Shown here piece after piece: positions 8,254 to 18,435 of a stretch of 64,000 nt of DNA. Made by a program: the position numbers and the translations under genes. The notes under the pieces were generated by a model. That model saw only the letters and a list, made by a program, of their open reading frames with translations. It was not told the origin of the DNA and did not search any database. Source of the stretch: Imperialibacter sp. EC-SDR9 (lineage in GTDB: Bacteria; Bacteroidota; Bacteroidia; Cytophagales; Cyclobacteriaceae); the NCBI RefSeq assembly GCF_902498805.1, contig NZ_LR701637.1:467807-531806 (forward strand), read 5' to 3'. Each line of letters starts with the position of its first letter. The first letter of the stretch is position 1.

Positions 8254-11199
8254 TTAGGTTAATAGATTCTGGATATCTTCTTTCGAAAGATTTTTTACAA
8301 AACTCTCTTCGGTGCTAATTAATTCCGTAGCCAGCTTCATTTTTGACTGCTGAAGCGCCAATATTTTCTCCTCTACAGTGTTCTTCGTGATGAATTTGTA
8401 GGTAAAAACCTTGTTTTCCTGCCCAATTCTGTGCGCTCTGTCCACGGCCTGTGCCTCCACGGCCGGGTTCCACCAGGGGTCGAGGAGGAACACATAATCG
8501 GCCTTGGTTAAGTTGAGGCCCAAGCCTCCTGCTTTCAGAGAGATTAGGAACACCTTAATAGAGGGATCATTTTGAAACTTCTCTACCTGTGCCTGGCGGT
8601 CCTTGGTGGAGCCGTCGAGATAGCAATAGGTAATTCTGTTTTCCTTCAGGTAATTTTCCAGCAAAGCCAAATGCTTCACAAACTGGCTAAAAACCAATAT
8701 TTTGTGGTCTTTGCCGACAGCTGTTGCCAGCATGTGGGTCACGTCCTCCATCTTTCCTGAGTCGCCCCCATAGTCGGGATCAACGAGCTTGGGGTGGTTG
8801 GCTATCTGCCGGAGCTTTGTCAGGCCCTGTAGCAAAATCATGTGCGACTTGTTGACGCCATCCGTTTCTATCTGATCCATGATTTTGTTTCTGAACAGCG
8901 ACTTGGCTGTCTCATACTCCTCTTCCTGCATCGCAGTCATGGTGCAATACTGAACGTTTTCAACTTTCTCAGGCAGCTCAGTAGCCACCTGGTTTTTCTT
9001 CCTCCGCAGAATAAACGGTTTTATAATGGCGTAAAGCTTCTGAACCTTCTTTTCGTCGTTCTTTTTTTCAATAGGGTTAAGGAACTCATTTTTGAAAAAT
9101 GCCTGATTTCCCAAAAGTCCAGGATTGATAAAGCTCATTTGCGACCACAAGTCCAGCGTGGTGTTTTCGACCGGCGTTCCTGTCAGAATAAGTTTGTGCT
9201 TCGATCGAAGTTTCTTCACTGACTTGGCAATGTTGGAAGAAGGGTTCTTAATGGCTTGAGACTCATCAAGTATAATGTAATTGAAGTAAAACTTTTCCAG
9301 CAAGTCGATGTCAAGCCGCACGATGCCGTAGCTGGTGAGCACCAGGTCGTAGTCGGCAAATTTGGTGACATCTTTCTCTCTTTGTGTGCCTGTGTAGTTC
9401 AGCACTTTGAGGCCAGGAGTAAACTTTATTGCTTCTTTTTCCCAATTGTAGATAAGCGATGTGGGCATGACAAGCAAGCTGGTGCCGGTGTTGCCGTTTT
9501 GTTCTTCTTTCACGGCTTGAAGCATTGCGAGCGTCTGCACGGTTTTTCCCAGGCCCATGTCGTCTGCCAGGCAGCCGCCAAAGTTGTAGCTGTTGAGGAA
9601 CCTTAGCCAATTGAACCCAGCTTTCTGGTAGGGCCTTAGCGTGCCCTTAAAATGCAATGGGGCCGGGAAGTCTTCGATCTCCTCAAAGCCCCGCAACTTC
9701 TCCAGTTTTCTGCTGAGTGTAACGGTAGCCAGGTCGCTATTGCTCAACTCCTTAACCAGCGCCAGGTGATGTTTTTTGAGTGAAACGGCACTTCCGTCAG
9801 CTTTGCCATCTTCGGCAAAATTGAAAAGCTCAGAATATTCCGTAAACCAGGCTTCAGGGATAACGGCGATTTCCCCATTGGGGAGCGTGATTTCCCTTTG
9901 TTTTCGAATGATATGCTTTCTGATGGTTTGAAATGGAATTTCAAACTCACCGAACCGAACCGTGGCAAAAATGTCGAACCAGTCAATGTTTTCTCTTACC
10001 TCAATCGAGATTTGCGAAGTACCGATAAAGTACCGCTTGTCTCCCTTTTGGTTTTGCTGAAGCTTGACCCCAAGCTCTGCCAGCTTAGGAGCGGTAAAAG
10101 ACATCCAGCTGAACGCTTCCCCTTTGTTCAGGGTGGCCTTTGCATGCTTCAACTCCAGCCCCGACTCTTTCAATAGGGCAATAATTTCCCGTTCTCTCGT
10201 CAGGTCACGGTTGACTCTGTGAAATGTGTAGTCGTCTCCGTTTTGCTCTACCGACACACTCACTTCAGTCAGATTTTCAGCTTTGAACTTGTACGGGCCG
10301 TATTGAAAAACGAGCTCAAAAAGCATTTTTTCATCGTTGGGATCGCCCGCCACAGCCACATTGCCCTCGTCGGAAAAGAGTGATAGCTCTTTTGTTGATG
10401 CAAGCTCAGAAAAAGTGATAACAGCCTTTGGGGGGAAGCTAACGGTGTTGATGGTAAAGCCTTTGGCGTATACGTCAAAAGCTGCAACGAGAGGAGCGAC
10501 GAACTTCCTGTAGTAAGTATCCTCCACCGACTTGGGGATCACAATAAACTTCTTGTTCAAAAACGGCATTAGCTTATGGCCGTCTACTTCTTTTTTGAAA
10601 GTGAACAGCATATTGTCCATCACCATCCAGGCCGGCTTTTTACTTACGATGTAGGCCCCCTTGTTGTTGAACTCAAGCTTTTCGCCGTTCAGCTTCAGCG
10701 TTGGGAAGTAGTGAGTGTTGTCTTCATTTCGCCTGAAGTGGAAGAGAACAGTGGCTGGTTCGTTCTGCCATTCCAGCTTTTTCCAGGCAGGGTCACCATC
10801 TCGCCCCATTTCGTACACCTCCTTGTTCACCATCAAGGGCAGTAGTTTTCCTCTCCTTCTTTCCAGGTACTGCTCAATTTCCTGCTGTAGTAGCTTGTTT
10901 CCTTTTTCGGTGTCGTAGGTTTTTAAAAAGAATTCTGCCGGCTTGATCTTTTTTTTATGAAAGTGACTCACTACCGCATCCTGCTGCATCGAGTCCATCG
11001 TCTTTATGAGTTCGTAATCGACTTCGTCCAGCCCGGCAGCAAATTCCTGTGCGTTCTTGAAGGAAATATTTTGAGAAGCCAAAGAAAGCCTGCCTTTTTC
11101 ATCTACTTGTACCACGAACGATTCCACCAAATAGCCGAGGTACTCGTGCTGGAACAGAGAATAAATTAATTTGAATGGTTTTGCTGGTGAAACGTTCAT
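8254..11199 (-). CDS. SNF2-family DNA-dependent ATPase / helicase-like protein
   Basis: 981 residues from the ATG at 11199 (a TTG lies four codons upstream). The first 490 or so residues are an uncharacterised N-terminal region, followed by the two RecA-like lobes of the SNF2 family: motif I DDMGLGKT, motif II ILDESQAIKN (DESQ instead of DEAH), motif III LTGTPVENTTLDLWS, motif V ISLKAGGLGLNLTKAD, and motif VI QAVDRAHRIGQ, ending in VEEKILALQQSK. The protein would use ATP to translocate on double-stranded DNA and remodel bound proteins; bacterial members are often linked to RNA polymerase recycling or stress. No SWIM zinc finger is visible. Confidence 0.93.
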   Translation of the reverse strand: MNVSPAKPFKLIYSLFQHEYLGYLVESFVVQVDEKGRLSLASQNISFKNAQEFAAGLDEVDYELIKTMDSMQQDAVVSHFHKKKIKPAEFFLKTYDTEKGNKLLQQEIEQYLERRRGKLLPLMVNKEVYEMGRDGDPAWKKLEWQNEPATVLFHFRRNEDNTHYFPTLKLNGEKLEFNNKGAYIVSKKPAWMVMDNMLFTFKKEVDGHKLMPFLNKKFIVIPKSVEDTYYRKFVAPLVAAFDVYAKGFTINTVSFPPKAVITFSELASTKELSLFSDEGNVAVAGDPNDEKMLFELVFQYGPYKFKAENLTEVSVSVEQNGDDYTFHRVNRDLTREREIIALLKESGLELKHAKATLNKGEAFSWMSFTAPKLAELGVKLQQNQKGDKRYFIGTSQISIEVRENIDWFDIFATVRFGEFEIPFQTIRKHIIRKQREITLPNGEIAVIPEAWFTEYSELFNFAEDGKADGSAVSLKKHHLALVKELSNSDLATVTLSRKLEKLRGFEEIEDFPAPLHFKGTLRPYQKAGFNWLRFLNSYNFGGCLADDMGLGKTVQTLAMLQAVKEEQNGNTGTSLLVMPTSLIYNWEKEAIKFTPGLKVLNYTGTQREKDVTKFADYDLVLTSYGIVRLDIDLLEKFYFNYIILDESQAIKNPSSNIAKSVKKLRSKHKLILTGTPVENTTLDLWSQMSFINPGLLGNQAFFKNEFLNPIEKKNDEKKVQKLYAIIKPFILRRKKNQVATELPEKVENVQYCTMTAMQEEEYETAKSLFRNKIMDQIETDGVNKSHMILLQGLTKLRQIANHPKLVDPDYGGDSGKMEDVTHMLATAVGKDHKILVFSQFVKHLALLENYLKENRITYCYLDGSTKDRQAQVEKFQNDPSIKVFLISLKAGGLGLNLTKADYVFLLDPWWNPAVEAQAVDRAHRIGQENKVFTYKFITKNTVEEKILALQQSKMKLATELISTEESFVKNLSKEDIQNLLT

Positions 11200-11396
11200 T
11201 AATAGATTCAAAAAATTTTCAAACCTGAAAACTAACCATTATCGGTCAAATAAGCATCAAAATTCTGTAATCTGTTTGACTCTAAAATCAATGAAGTTTC
11301 TCCAATCAGTTGAAAACTAAAACATTGATAGCTTTATTGGTGAAGCACCCGAGGGCGATTCATTTTATATACGGCAAAAATGAACCGCTGACGGGT

Positions 11397-12620
11397 TCAC
11401 AAGTCAGCGATAAACTTTGATTTGCTTGCCAGGTAGGCGGGTCTGTAGGAGGCAAGCAAGGTGACCAGGATAGAAAGCACAGCAGTAACGGCAACGTCGA
11501 GGGGATCGATGAGCACAGGATAGGCGTCTACAATAGAGCTTTGCATACCCAAAGAAACAACCCCAAACTGCTGCTGAAGATAGCTCAAAGTAAGTCCGAG
11601 CACGAGGCCAATAGAGGCGCCAATGAGCCCGATAAGTGCACCTTCCGACACGAAAATCCTTCTGATGAGCTTATCTGTGGCACCAAGCGCATAGAGGATC
11701 GCCACATCCCTTTTCTTTTCGAGGGCAAGCATGGAAAGCGAGAAGAAGATGTTAAATGAGGCAATAGCCACAATAAACGAGAAGGTCAGAAAAACGAAAA
11801 ACTTCTCCCACTTCAGTATTTTGAAGAGATCAGAATGTTGCTCTTCTGAAGTTTGGATTTTGAATTGGTCGCCCAGTAGTTTTTGCAATGTCGGCTTCAC
11901 AGCTTCTGGGGTGAAACCCTCTTGTAGTTGGAGCTCCAGGCTTGTCCTTTTGTTGCCAAACTCCGTTAATGTGACGGCAAAATCAAGTGGGACGAAGATG
12001 TAGGTCTCGTCGTACTGCTTCTCAAGAGCAAAAAAGCCACCTGGCATAATGCTTTGCTTATTGAAATAGCTCGATGGGCTTAACGAGCCTGGGTTCACAT
12101 TTTTTGGGTAATGAAGCTGTAGTGCGAGGAAATCGTTGTTGGCCGAAATTGAAAGGGCGTACTGAATGCCACGCCCAATAATGGCCCTTGGCATTTTGTC
12201 TTTCTTAAGCAGGAGCTCGCCCTGAACAAGGTGCTCTTCAAAGCGGTGGTTGCTGATGAAATTATCGCTAACACCCTTTATCTTCGCCACCATGTCAGTG
12301 TCGTTGTAGGAAATGAGCACAAAGTCTTCGATTACTTCAGACACAATCGACACACCCGGAACAGCCGCTATTGAATCAATCAGGCTTTTGTTGGCTGCAA
12401 AAGTTTTCCCCTTTGAAGCCTCTACTTTTATCTGCGAGTCAAATGTGCCGTACAGGTTTCTGAGAATATCCTCCAGCCCATTGAAAAATGAGAGCCCAAT
12501 GATCAATGCCATGGTGCCAACGGCAACCCCTACCATGGAGATGATGGAAATAACGTTGATGAAGTTTTTCTTTTTCTTGGAGACGAAATACTTCCTGGCG
12601 ATGAATAGAGGTAGATTCAA
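11397..12620 (-). CDS. FtsX-like ABC transporter permease, LolC/LolE type
   Basis: 407 residues with the classic MacB/LolC layout: one transmembrane segment near residues 22-46 (VISIISMVGVAVGTMALIIG), a periplasmic domain of about 210 residues, then three C-terminal transmembrane segments (about 270-297, 325-346, 370-392). The N-terminus FIARKYFVSKKKKNFINVIS is typical of LolC/E homologues, which help extract lipoproteins from the inner membrane. The ATPase subunit is not encoded nearby. It lies 12 bp behind rbfA on the same strand, so the two are probably co-transcribed. Confidence 0.87.
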   Translation of the reverse strand: MNLPLFIARKYFVSKKKKNFINVISIISMVGVAVGTMALIIGLSFFNGLEDILRNLYGTFDSQIKVEASKGKTFAANKSLIDSIAAVPGVSIVSEVIEDFVLISYNDTDMVAKIKGVSDNFISNHRFEEHLVQGELLLKKDKMPRAIIGRGIQYALSISANNDFLALQLHYPKNVNPGSLSPSSYFNKQSIMPGGFFALEKQYDETYIFVPLDFAVTLTEFGNKRTSLELQLQEGFTPEAVKPTLQKLLGDQFKIQTSEEQHSDLFKILKWEKFFVFLTFSFIVAIASFNIFFSLSMLALEKKRDVAILYALGATDKLIRRIFVSEGALIGLIGASIGLVLGLTLSYLQQQFGVVSLGMQSSIVDAYPVLIDPLDVAVTAVLSILVTLLASYRPAYLASKSKFIADL

Positions 12621-12632
12621 AGTAGTAGTTCG

Positions 12633-13016
12633 TTAACCTTCTGTCTCTTCATTTTCCTCGTCCGCCGGTGGAATATCTAGGCTGTTGATCAAACTATCCA
12701 TTTTGCGTGCGTGATCCTCAGTGTCATCAATAAAGAAAGCAATTTCAGGAATTATTCTTACCTGTTTGCCTATCCTTTGGCCAAGAAGTTTTCGAACCTG
12801 GCTCTTGCGCTCGTTAATCTGCGCAAGCATTTCATCTCTGTCCGACGCCATAAAAATGCTGAGGTACACTTTGGCAAAGCCGAGGTCTGGGCTCATTTTC
12901 ACTAGCGTAATGGTGATAAAGGCCTTTCCAAACATGTGTTTTGTGTCACGCTGGAAAATCTCCCCTAATTCTTTCTGTATTAAGCGGGCGTATTTTTGTT
13001 GTCTGGTGCTCTCCAT
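12633..13016 (-). CDS. rbfA: Ribosome-binding factor A
   Basis: 127 residues from the ATG at 13016 (MESTRQQKYARLIQKELGEI), the normal RbfA beginning; a longer reading from 13046 adds ten unrelated residues. The KH-type fold signature is visible (FITITLVKMSPDLGFAKVYLS, RKLLGQRIGKQVRIIPEIAF, ending DDTEDHARKMDSLI). RbfA binds the 30S subunit and is needed for late 16S rRNA 5'-end maturation. It is the first gene of a pair with the LolC/E-like permease. Confidence 0.93.
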   Translation of the reverse strand: MESTRQQKYARLIQKELGEIFQRDTKHMFGKAFITITLVKMSPDLGFAKVYLSIFMASDRDEMLAQINERKSQVRKLLGQRIGKQVRIIPEIAFFIDDTEDHARKMDSLINSLDIPPADEENEETEG

Positions 13017-13101
13017 AAGGTGGCAAATATCCGCATTATTTTGCACAATCGGCGTTATAACACGTATTTTCGTGGCAAGACAATAACCTTGAGAAAATCC
13101 G

Positions 13102-14511
13102 TTGCTATCTTTTTTTAGAATAAACGACCCTTACCGCCTCATTTTTGTGCTGCTACTTTTGGTGCTGGTAAGGCTGCCATTTTACATTTGGGGAATTCCA
13201 CTGACGTTACCGGAGCTGCACTGGCGGCTTGTTGGGGAAGCAATGGCTCAGGGCGGTCACCTTTATCTCGATATTTGGGACGACATCGGGCCGCTGTCAG
13301 GCGTCATGTATCAGGTCATCTTCTACCTGTTTGGCGACTCCCGCTGGCCTTACTACGTCATCTCTGCTTTGCTGGTGATTATTCAGGCTGGACTATTCAA
13401 CCAGGTACTGCTACGGAACAAAGCCTACAAGGAAAACACCTACGTGCCTGCCTTGTTTTACATGATGTACATGAATCTTTCGTTCGACTTCATCACGCTG
13501 TCGCCAATTCTGTTCAGTATCACGTTCATCTTATTAGCGATCAACAATATTTTCCGGCGCATAGACAACAATACCCGGGACGAGCTTTTCCTCTACACAG
13601 GCCTTTATTTGGGTGTTGCAGTATTGTTCTATCTGCCGCTGCTTCCCTTCCTTCTTACCACAGCATTGTCGCTGGCGCTCTTTACGGGATCCATTCCACG
13701 GCGGTACATTCTGCTCTTTTTTGGCTTTTCGGTGGTGATTTCTGTCAGCTATGCTTACTACTATTGGCTCGACGCTGTGGATGAGTTCCACACACAGTTT
13801 ATGAAAGGACTTTGGAGAACCAGGAAACATTATTTGATGTCCTCTTTTCAGCTTTTGGTTATCGGCGGTGCCTCACTGTTGATTCTTGTGGTTTCTCTGT
13901 TTCGGATTTACACGAAAGCAAGGTTTGCCAACTATCAGGTGAAGTTTCAGCAGGTAATGTTCATCAACATTATTGCGGGATTCATCACGCTGGCTATTTC
14001 GAATCAAATCGTTCCTCAGCTGCTCCTTATTTTCGTGCCGCCGCTAGCCTTCTTTACCGCTCACTACATCCTGGAAATGAGGCGGAGAATTTGGGCTGAA
14101 ATATTTAATACTTTGGTTTTTGTTTTGGTGCTTGGTTGGAGCTATGCAACATTTAAGTTGCCTGCCAGGCTCAATGAGATAATTACTTACGATGCATATT
14201 TTGCTCAAAAGGAGTTGTTGCCTGCTAGCTACGCAGGCAAGAAAATATGGGTAATTGGCGATAAGGAAAGCTACTACGAAAGCAGCGCATTGGGCAGCAA
14301 ATACCTGAATTGGGACCTAAGCCAGGAGGAGGTAACACAACTCGATTTTTACAGCAATGTTGAAAATGTATTTAACAATATCAGTCAGACAGAGCCGGAC
14401 GTAATTGTAGACCTCGAAGGTTTGATGCCTAAGTTAATAGATCGGGCACCTGCCATAGGCAAAAGATATGAGAGCGTGGCGGGGACTAACTTCTATATAA
14501 GAAGGGAGTAA
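13102..14511 (+). CDS. Polytopic membrane protein, possibly GT-C-like
   Basis: 469 residues with about twelve hydrophobic segments in the first 355, then a soluble C-terminal domain of about 110 (KKIWVIGDKESYYESSALG). The first extracytoplasmic loop (LPELHWRLVGEAMAQGGHLYLDIWDDIGPL) resembles the first-loop acidic motif of GT-C glycosyltransferases, but I cannot place it in a family. The start is a TTG at 13102; no ATG lies near the first transmembrane segment. It diverges from rbfA and abuts the rpiB stop directly. Confidence 0.8.
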   Translation: MLSFFRINDPYRLIFVLLLLVLVRLPFYIWGIPLTLPELHWRLVGEAMAQGGHLYLDIWDDIGPLSGVMYQVIFYLFGDSRWPYYVISALLVIIQAGLFNQVLLRNKAYKENTYVPALFYMMYMNLSFDFITLSPILFSITFILLAINNIFRRIDNNTRDELFLYTGLYLGVAVLFYLPLLPFLLTTALSLALFTGSIPRRYILLFFGFSVVISVSYAYYYWLDAVDEFHTQFMKGLWRTRKHYLMSSFQLLVIGGASLLILVVSLFRIYTKARFANYQVKFQQVMFINIIAGFITLAISNQIVPQLLLIFVPPLAFFTAHYILEMRRRIWAEIFNTLVFVLVLGWSYATFKLPARLNEIITYDAYFAQKELLPASYAGKKIWVIGDKESYYESSALGSKYLNWDLSQEEVTQLDFYSNVENVFNNISQTEPDVIVDLEGLMPKLIDRAPAIGKRYESVAGTNFYIRRE

Positions 14512-14946
14512 TCAACAGCTTATTTTGCCCACTCTTCGTTCGTGCCTGCCTCCCTCAAATTCAACTGAAAGGAAAGCCTTCACCATTTTCTCAGCTTCTT
14601 CATAGTCGACGAAACGCTCCGGCATGCACAATACGTTGGCGTTGTTGTGTTGCCTTGCAAGTGAAGCGAGTTCCTCTTTCCAGCAAAGGGCCGCTCGTAT
14701 TTGCTGGTGTTTATTGGCCGTCATGGCCACACCATTGCCACTGCCACAAATAAGGATACCAAAATCAGATTCATGACTTTCGACGGATGTGGCCACAGGA
14801 TGAGCGAAGTCCGCATAGTCTATCGAATCAGCACTGTAGGTGCCAAAGTCCTTTACTACGTGACCTTCACGTTGCAAAAAGGCAAGTATCTTTTCTTTGT
14901 AACCGAAGCCAGCATGATCAGCTCCCAGGGCAATTTTTAAGCTCAT
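14512..14946 (-). CDS. rpiB: Ribose-5-phosphate isomerase B
   Basis: 144 residues covering the whole RpiB/LacAB fold: substrate-binding GADHAGFGYKE at the N-terminus, catalytic Cys in ICGSGNGVAMTANK, and HNNANVLCMPERF later. It interconverts ribose 5-phosphate and ribulose 5-phosphate in the non-oxidative pentose phosphate pathway. The start overlaps the end of tatC by 4 bp, indicating translational coupling in a glyA-tatC-rpiB operon. Confidence 0.95.
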   Translation of the reverse strand: MSLKIALGADHAGFGYKEKILAFLQREGHVVKDFGTYSADSIDYADFAHPVATSVESHESDFGILICGSGNGVAMTANKHQQIRAALCWKEELASLARQHNNANVLCMPERFVDYEEAEKMVKAFLSVEFEGGRHERRVGKISC

Positions 14947-15785
14947 GATTTCGGGTTTCGTTTCAGCGCTTCTTTTGCTTCTTCTCTCGCTTCTCTGCGT
15001 TTGATTCTCTTAGAAATATAGATACTCACTTCATAAAGACCAACGATCGGCAGCGAAACAAGCATTTGGCTAAAAGGGTCAGGTGGAGTAATCACAGCAC
15101 CAACAATGAAGATAACGACGATAGCGTGTCTTCTGTAGGTGATCAGGAATTCCGGCGTTACAATTCCCGCCTTCGTTAGAAAATACATCACAATCGGAAG
15201 CTGGAAAATCAGCCCGCTTGACAGTACCAACGTCACTACAGTGGAAACATAAGAGATAATATCAAACTCGTTGAGAATGGATGGATCCAGCTGATAGTTG
15301 GCCAGGAAGTAAACTGACACAGGTGTTACTATAAAGTAGCCAAATAACACGCCGATCATGAAAAGGAAGCTCACGAAAAAGGTGGCCCCACGAGTCAAAT
15401 TCCTTTCATGTGAATAAAGTCCCGGCGCAACAAATCGCCAAATTTCCCAAAAGGCATAGGGGAAGGCACAAATCAGCCCCACCACCAGTGAGGAGGTGAT
15501 GTGCATAGTGAACTGTCCGGTAAGCTGTCGGCTTTGGATAATGAAGGGAAGCTCGTTGATGCACAGCGCATCTATTCCAACTACTTCTGAGAGCTTGCAA
15601 AGCATTCTGTAAGACCAGAAGTCTGTTTTGGATGGACCAAGAATCAGTACCCCAAAAATGAAGCCCTTGGAAACAAAGGCGGCCACGGAAAAAACCAATA
15701 CTGATGCTACTGAACGTACCAAATGCCACCTGAGTTCCTCCAGGTGGTCGATAAACGACATTTCTTTCTCTTCACTCTCCGCCAC
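14943..15785 (-). CDS. tatC: Sec-independent protein translocase TatC
   Basis: 280 residues with six transmembrane segments. The family signature is at the N-terminus (SFIDHLEELRWHLVRS) and the conserved Pro-rich periplasmic motif is present (PYAFWEIWRFVAPGLYSHE). TatC recognises twin-arginine signal peptides and, with TatA, moves folded proteins across the inner membrane. A client with a twin-arginine motif is encoded in the same window (41212-43479). A mildly long second loop (about 55-95, with two Cys) is typical of Bacteroidota TatC. It lies 16 bp behind glyA. Confidence 0.95.
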   Translation of the reverse strand: MAESEEKEMSFIDHLEELRWHLVRSVASVLVFSVAAFVSKGFIFGVLILGPSKTDFWSYRMLCKLSEVVGIDALCINELPFIIQSRQLTGQFTMHITSSLVVGLICAFPYAFWEIWRFVAPGLYSHERNLTRGATFFVSFLFMIGVLFGYFIVTPVSVYFLANYQLDPSILNEFDIISYVSTVVTLVLSSGLIFQLPIVMYFLTKAGIVTPEFLITYRRHAIVVIFIVGAVITPPDPFSQMLVSLPIVGLYEVSIYISKRIKRREAREEAKEALKRNPKS

Positions 15786-15801
15786 GGCCGATATAGTTTA
15801 A

Positions 15802-17073
15802 TTATTTGTAAAGTGGGAAGTTGCTCATCCAGCTATTTACCTCCTTCTTGATAGCGGAAAGTTTGGACTCATTCTCATGGTTCATCAATGCGTCGTCCAC
15901 CAGTTCGGCGATTTTCAGCATGTCCTTTTCTTTGAGTCCTCTTGTGGTCATGGCCGCAGTTCCGAGCCTCATGCCAGAGGTTACAAACGGAGACTTGTCG
16001 TCGAAGGGAACCATATTTTTGTTGATGGTAATATCCGCTTTTATAAGGCCATTTTCTGCCTGTTTGCCACTAAGGTTTTTGGGGCGCAGGTCGATCAGCA
16101 TCATGTGGTTGTCGGTACCATCCGAAATCACCTTGTAGCCTTTATCCATAAACGCCTGCGACATTACCTTCGCATTTTTTTGTACCTGCAGCACATAGTT
16201 CATGTAGTCGTCCGACAAAGCTTCCTGAAAGGCAATGGCTTTGGCTGCAATCACATGCTCCAGTGGGCCGCCTTGCGTGCCAGGGAAAACACCGCCGTCC
16301 AGCAGCGAGGTCATCATTCTCAAGTCACCTTTAGGCGTTTTTAGCCCAAACGGATTCTCAAAATCCTCCCTCATCATGATCATGCCACCCCTTGGGCCCC
16401 GCAGTGTTTTGTGCGTGGTGGTGGTTACTATGTGGCAATAGTCAAGCGGATCGTTGAGCAAACCCCGGGCAATGAGCCCCGCAGGGTGAGACACATCGGC
16501 CAGCAGCAGCGCACCTACTTCATCGGCAATAGCCCTGAGTCTTTCGTAGTCCCAGTCTCTGCTGTAAGCTGAAGCACCACAAATCATCAACTTAGGTTTT
16601 TCTTTCTTTGCTGTAGCTTCTACCACGTCATAGTTGATGACGCCGGTTTCCTTTTCAACGCCATAAAAATTGGCCCGGTACAGCTTGCCTGAAAAGTTGA
16701 CGGGGGATCCGTGAGTTAAATGTCCACCATGTGAAAGGTCAAACCCAAGGATAGCGTCACCGGCATTAAGCACTGCCAGCATCACGGCGGCATTTGCCTG
16801 AGCCCCTGAGTGAGGTTGTACGTTGGCCCACGTGGCGCCAAACAATTCCTTTGCACGCTCAATCGCAAGAGTTTCTATTTCATCCACCACTTCGCAGCCT
16901 CCGTAATATCTTTTGCCAGGCAGGCCCTCGGCATATTTATTGGTTAGCACGGTACCCATCGCCTCGATTACCTGCGGAGAAGCAAAGTTCTCAGAGGCTA
17001 TCAACTCAATGCCGTCTTCTTGTCTTTTCTTCTCTTTTTGGATGAGGTCAAAAATCAATGTATCTCTCTGCAT
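15802..17073 (-). CDS. glyA: Serine hydroxymethyltransferase
   Basis: 423 residues, full length. The PLP-binding lysine is K222 in [15 protein letters not shown]; other family landmarks are [25 protein letters not shown] and [15 protein letters not shown]. It converts serine plus tetrahydrofolate to glycine plus methylene-tetrahydrofolate in the cytoplasm. It is the first gene of the glyA-tatC-rpiB unit and has a good consensus promoter 20-50 bp upstream. Confidence 0.97.
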   Translation of the reverse strand: MQRDTLIFDLIQKEKKRQEDGIELIASENFASPQVIEAMGTVLTNKYAEGLPGKRYYGGCEVVDEIETLAIERAKELFGATWANVQPHSGAQANAAVMLAVLNAGDAILGFDLSHGGHLTHGSPVNFSGKLYRANFYGVEKETGVINYDVVEATAKKEKPKLMICGASAYSRDWDYERLRAIADEVGALLLADVSHPAGLIARGLLNDPLDYCHIVTTTTHKTLRGPRGGMIMMREDFENPFGLKTPKGDLRMMTSLLDGGVFPGTQGGPLEHVIAAKAIAFQEALSDDYMNYVLQVQKNAKVMSQAFMDKGYKVISDGTDNHMMLIDLRPKNLSGKQAENGLIKADITINKNMVPFDDKSPFVTSGMRLGTAAMTTRGLKEKDMLKIAELVDDALMNHENESKLSAIKKEVNSWMSNFPLYK

Positions 17074-17092
17074 TTCAGGAATTGTTTGCGGC

Positions 17093-17123
17093 CAAAGTTA
17101 GCGCAAGCAGTAGAATTTACCAA
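17093..17123 (-). promoter_or_regulatory. Bacteroidota sigma-A promoter for glyA-tatC-rpiB
   Basis: On the minus strand: TTG (17123-17121), 20-nt spacer, TAACTTTG (17100-17093). This matches the known Bacteroidota consensus TTG-N17-23-TAnnTTTG completely. The predicted transcription start is near 17086, about 13 nt before the glyA ATG. Confidence 0.65.
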
Positions 17124-17336
17124 TTGAAATACCAGACGTATTACAATGCCTTTTTTAGCATGCGACAACCAAAAGAAATATGCCTTGACGAAGCCCGCCG
17201 TTTCGGCCAACTGACACAGCTGCTATATGTTGTTTTACCCAAAAAAAACGTACATTTTTGTTCCCATTTCAAAATAAAGGCAACATCCGCACAGCGCATA
17301 CCTGTTGGATCAGGAATTAATTATAAGGCATAGGAC

Positions 17337-18401
17337 ATGGCACTAGAAGAATACCGGAAGCAGATAGATGACCTGGACAACAGGATTTTGGACTTATTGG
17401 CTCAGAGGATGGAAGTGGTGAAGCAGGTCGGTGACCTGAAAAGAAAGACCAACGCCACGATTTACCGCCCCGAAAGAGAAAAGGCTATCATCGACAGGCT
17501 TGACAAAATGAACAAAGGATTGCTCAACAGGGCGGCCATTGAAGCCATCTTTCTTGAGATTTTCGCAGTAGCGAGGAATCTGGAGCTGCCTGAACGAGTG
17601 GCTTACCTGGGGCCGGAAGGAAGTTTTACCCACCAGGCGGCCGAAAGCCGGTATGGGGCAATGAGCACTTACACCTCACTCAACTCCATTGAAGCGGTGT
17701 TTGAAACCGTTAAGAGCGATAGGGCGAGGTTTGGCGTAGTGCCTATTGAGAATAATCAGGAGGGCGTGGTTCAGGAAACAATTGACCTGCTTGGCCGGTA
17801 CGACCTCAACATCATTGCCGAGCTGCCTTTGGCCATCCACTTCGCTTTTGCCACTGAGGAAGAAAACCTGAAAAGCATTAAGAAAATTTATTCTAAAGAC
17901 ATTGCTTTCAGGCAGTGTAGTGCTTTCATCGAGGATCATTTCGACAAAGGAGTGGAACTGGTGCCGGTCAACTCTACAAGCACGGCTGTAAAAATAGCTA
18001 AGGAAGAAAAAGGTGCGGCCGCTATTTGCGCTCATATTGCGGCCAAGGAATACGACCTTCCGATACTGTTTGAGAACATTGAAGATTCCGGAGAGAACTC
18101 TACCCGGTTCATCATTCTTTGCAAAGGCCATTTTAACGAGCCAAGCAACAATGACAAGACTTCCATTTTAGCACGCCTCGAAGACAAGCCGGGAGCTTTG
18201 GTTACGTTTCTACAGGAATTCCACAAAGCCAAGATCAATCTTTGCAAAGTTGAGAGCCGACCAGCCAAAGAAGGCTCTAATTTTAAGTATATTTTTTATA
18301 TCGACTTCGATGGCCATTTCAATGATAGACGGGTTCAAAAGGTGGTGAAGAACTACTGGCACAACATTAAGTGGTTGGGCAGCTATGTGAAGCTGGTTTA
18401 G
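17337..18401 (+). CDS. pheA: Bifunctional chorismate mutase / prephenate dehydratase
   Basis: 354 residues in three parts: an AroQ chorismate mutase helix bundle (1-85, YRKQIDDLDNRILDLLAQRM), a prephenate dehydratase domain (about 92-268, VAYLGPEGSFTHQAAE ... NSTRFIIL, with the catalytic Thr-Arg-Phe), and an ACT domain (about 278-354) with the phenylalanine-binding GALV and ESRP motifs. It converts chorismate to phenylpyruvate and should be feedback-inhibited by phenylalanine. It diverges from glyA across 263 bp and appears monocistronic. Confidence 0.96.
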   Translation: MALEEYRKQIDDLDNRILDLLAQRMEVVKQVGDLKRKTNATIYRPEREKAIIDRLDKMNKGLLNRAAIEAIFLEIFAVARNLELPERVAYLGPEGSFTHQAAESRYGAMSTYTSLNSIEAVFETVKSDRARFGVVPIENNQEGVVQETIDLLGRYDLNIIAELPLAIHFAFATEEENLKSIKKIYSKDIAFRQCSAFIEDHFDKGVELVPVNSTSTAVKIAKEEKGAAAICAHIAAKEYDLPILFENIEDSGENSTRFIILCKGHFNEPSNNDKTSILARLEDKPGALVTFLQEFHKAKINLCKVESRPAKEGSNFKYIFYIDFDGHFNDRRVQKVVKNYWHNIKWLGSYVKLV

Positions 18402-18435
18402 TCAAGAAAATAGTTCCATTGAGAAGAACGAAACG

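Noticed and set aside
8024..8257. Plus-strand reading frame of 77 residues after the anti-sigma gene
   Set aside because: It is the antisense shadow of the 58-residue minus-strand gene, which has a better start, spacing and a conserved-looking C-terminus.
17058..17333. 91-residue reading frame in the glyA-pheA gap
   Set aside because: It starts inside the glyA start region, runs through the glyA promoter, and matches no family; random open frame.
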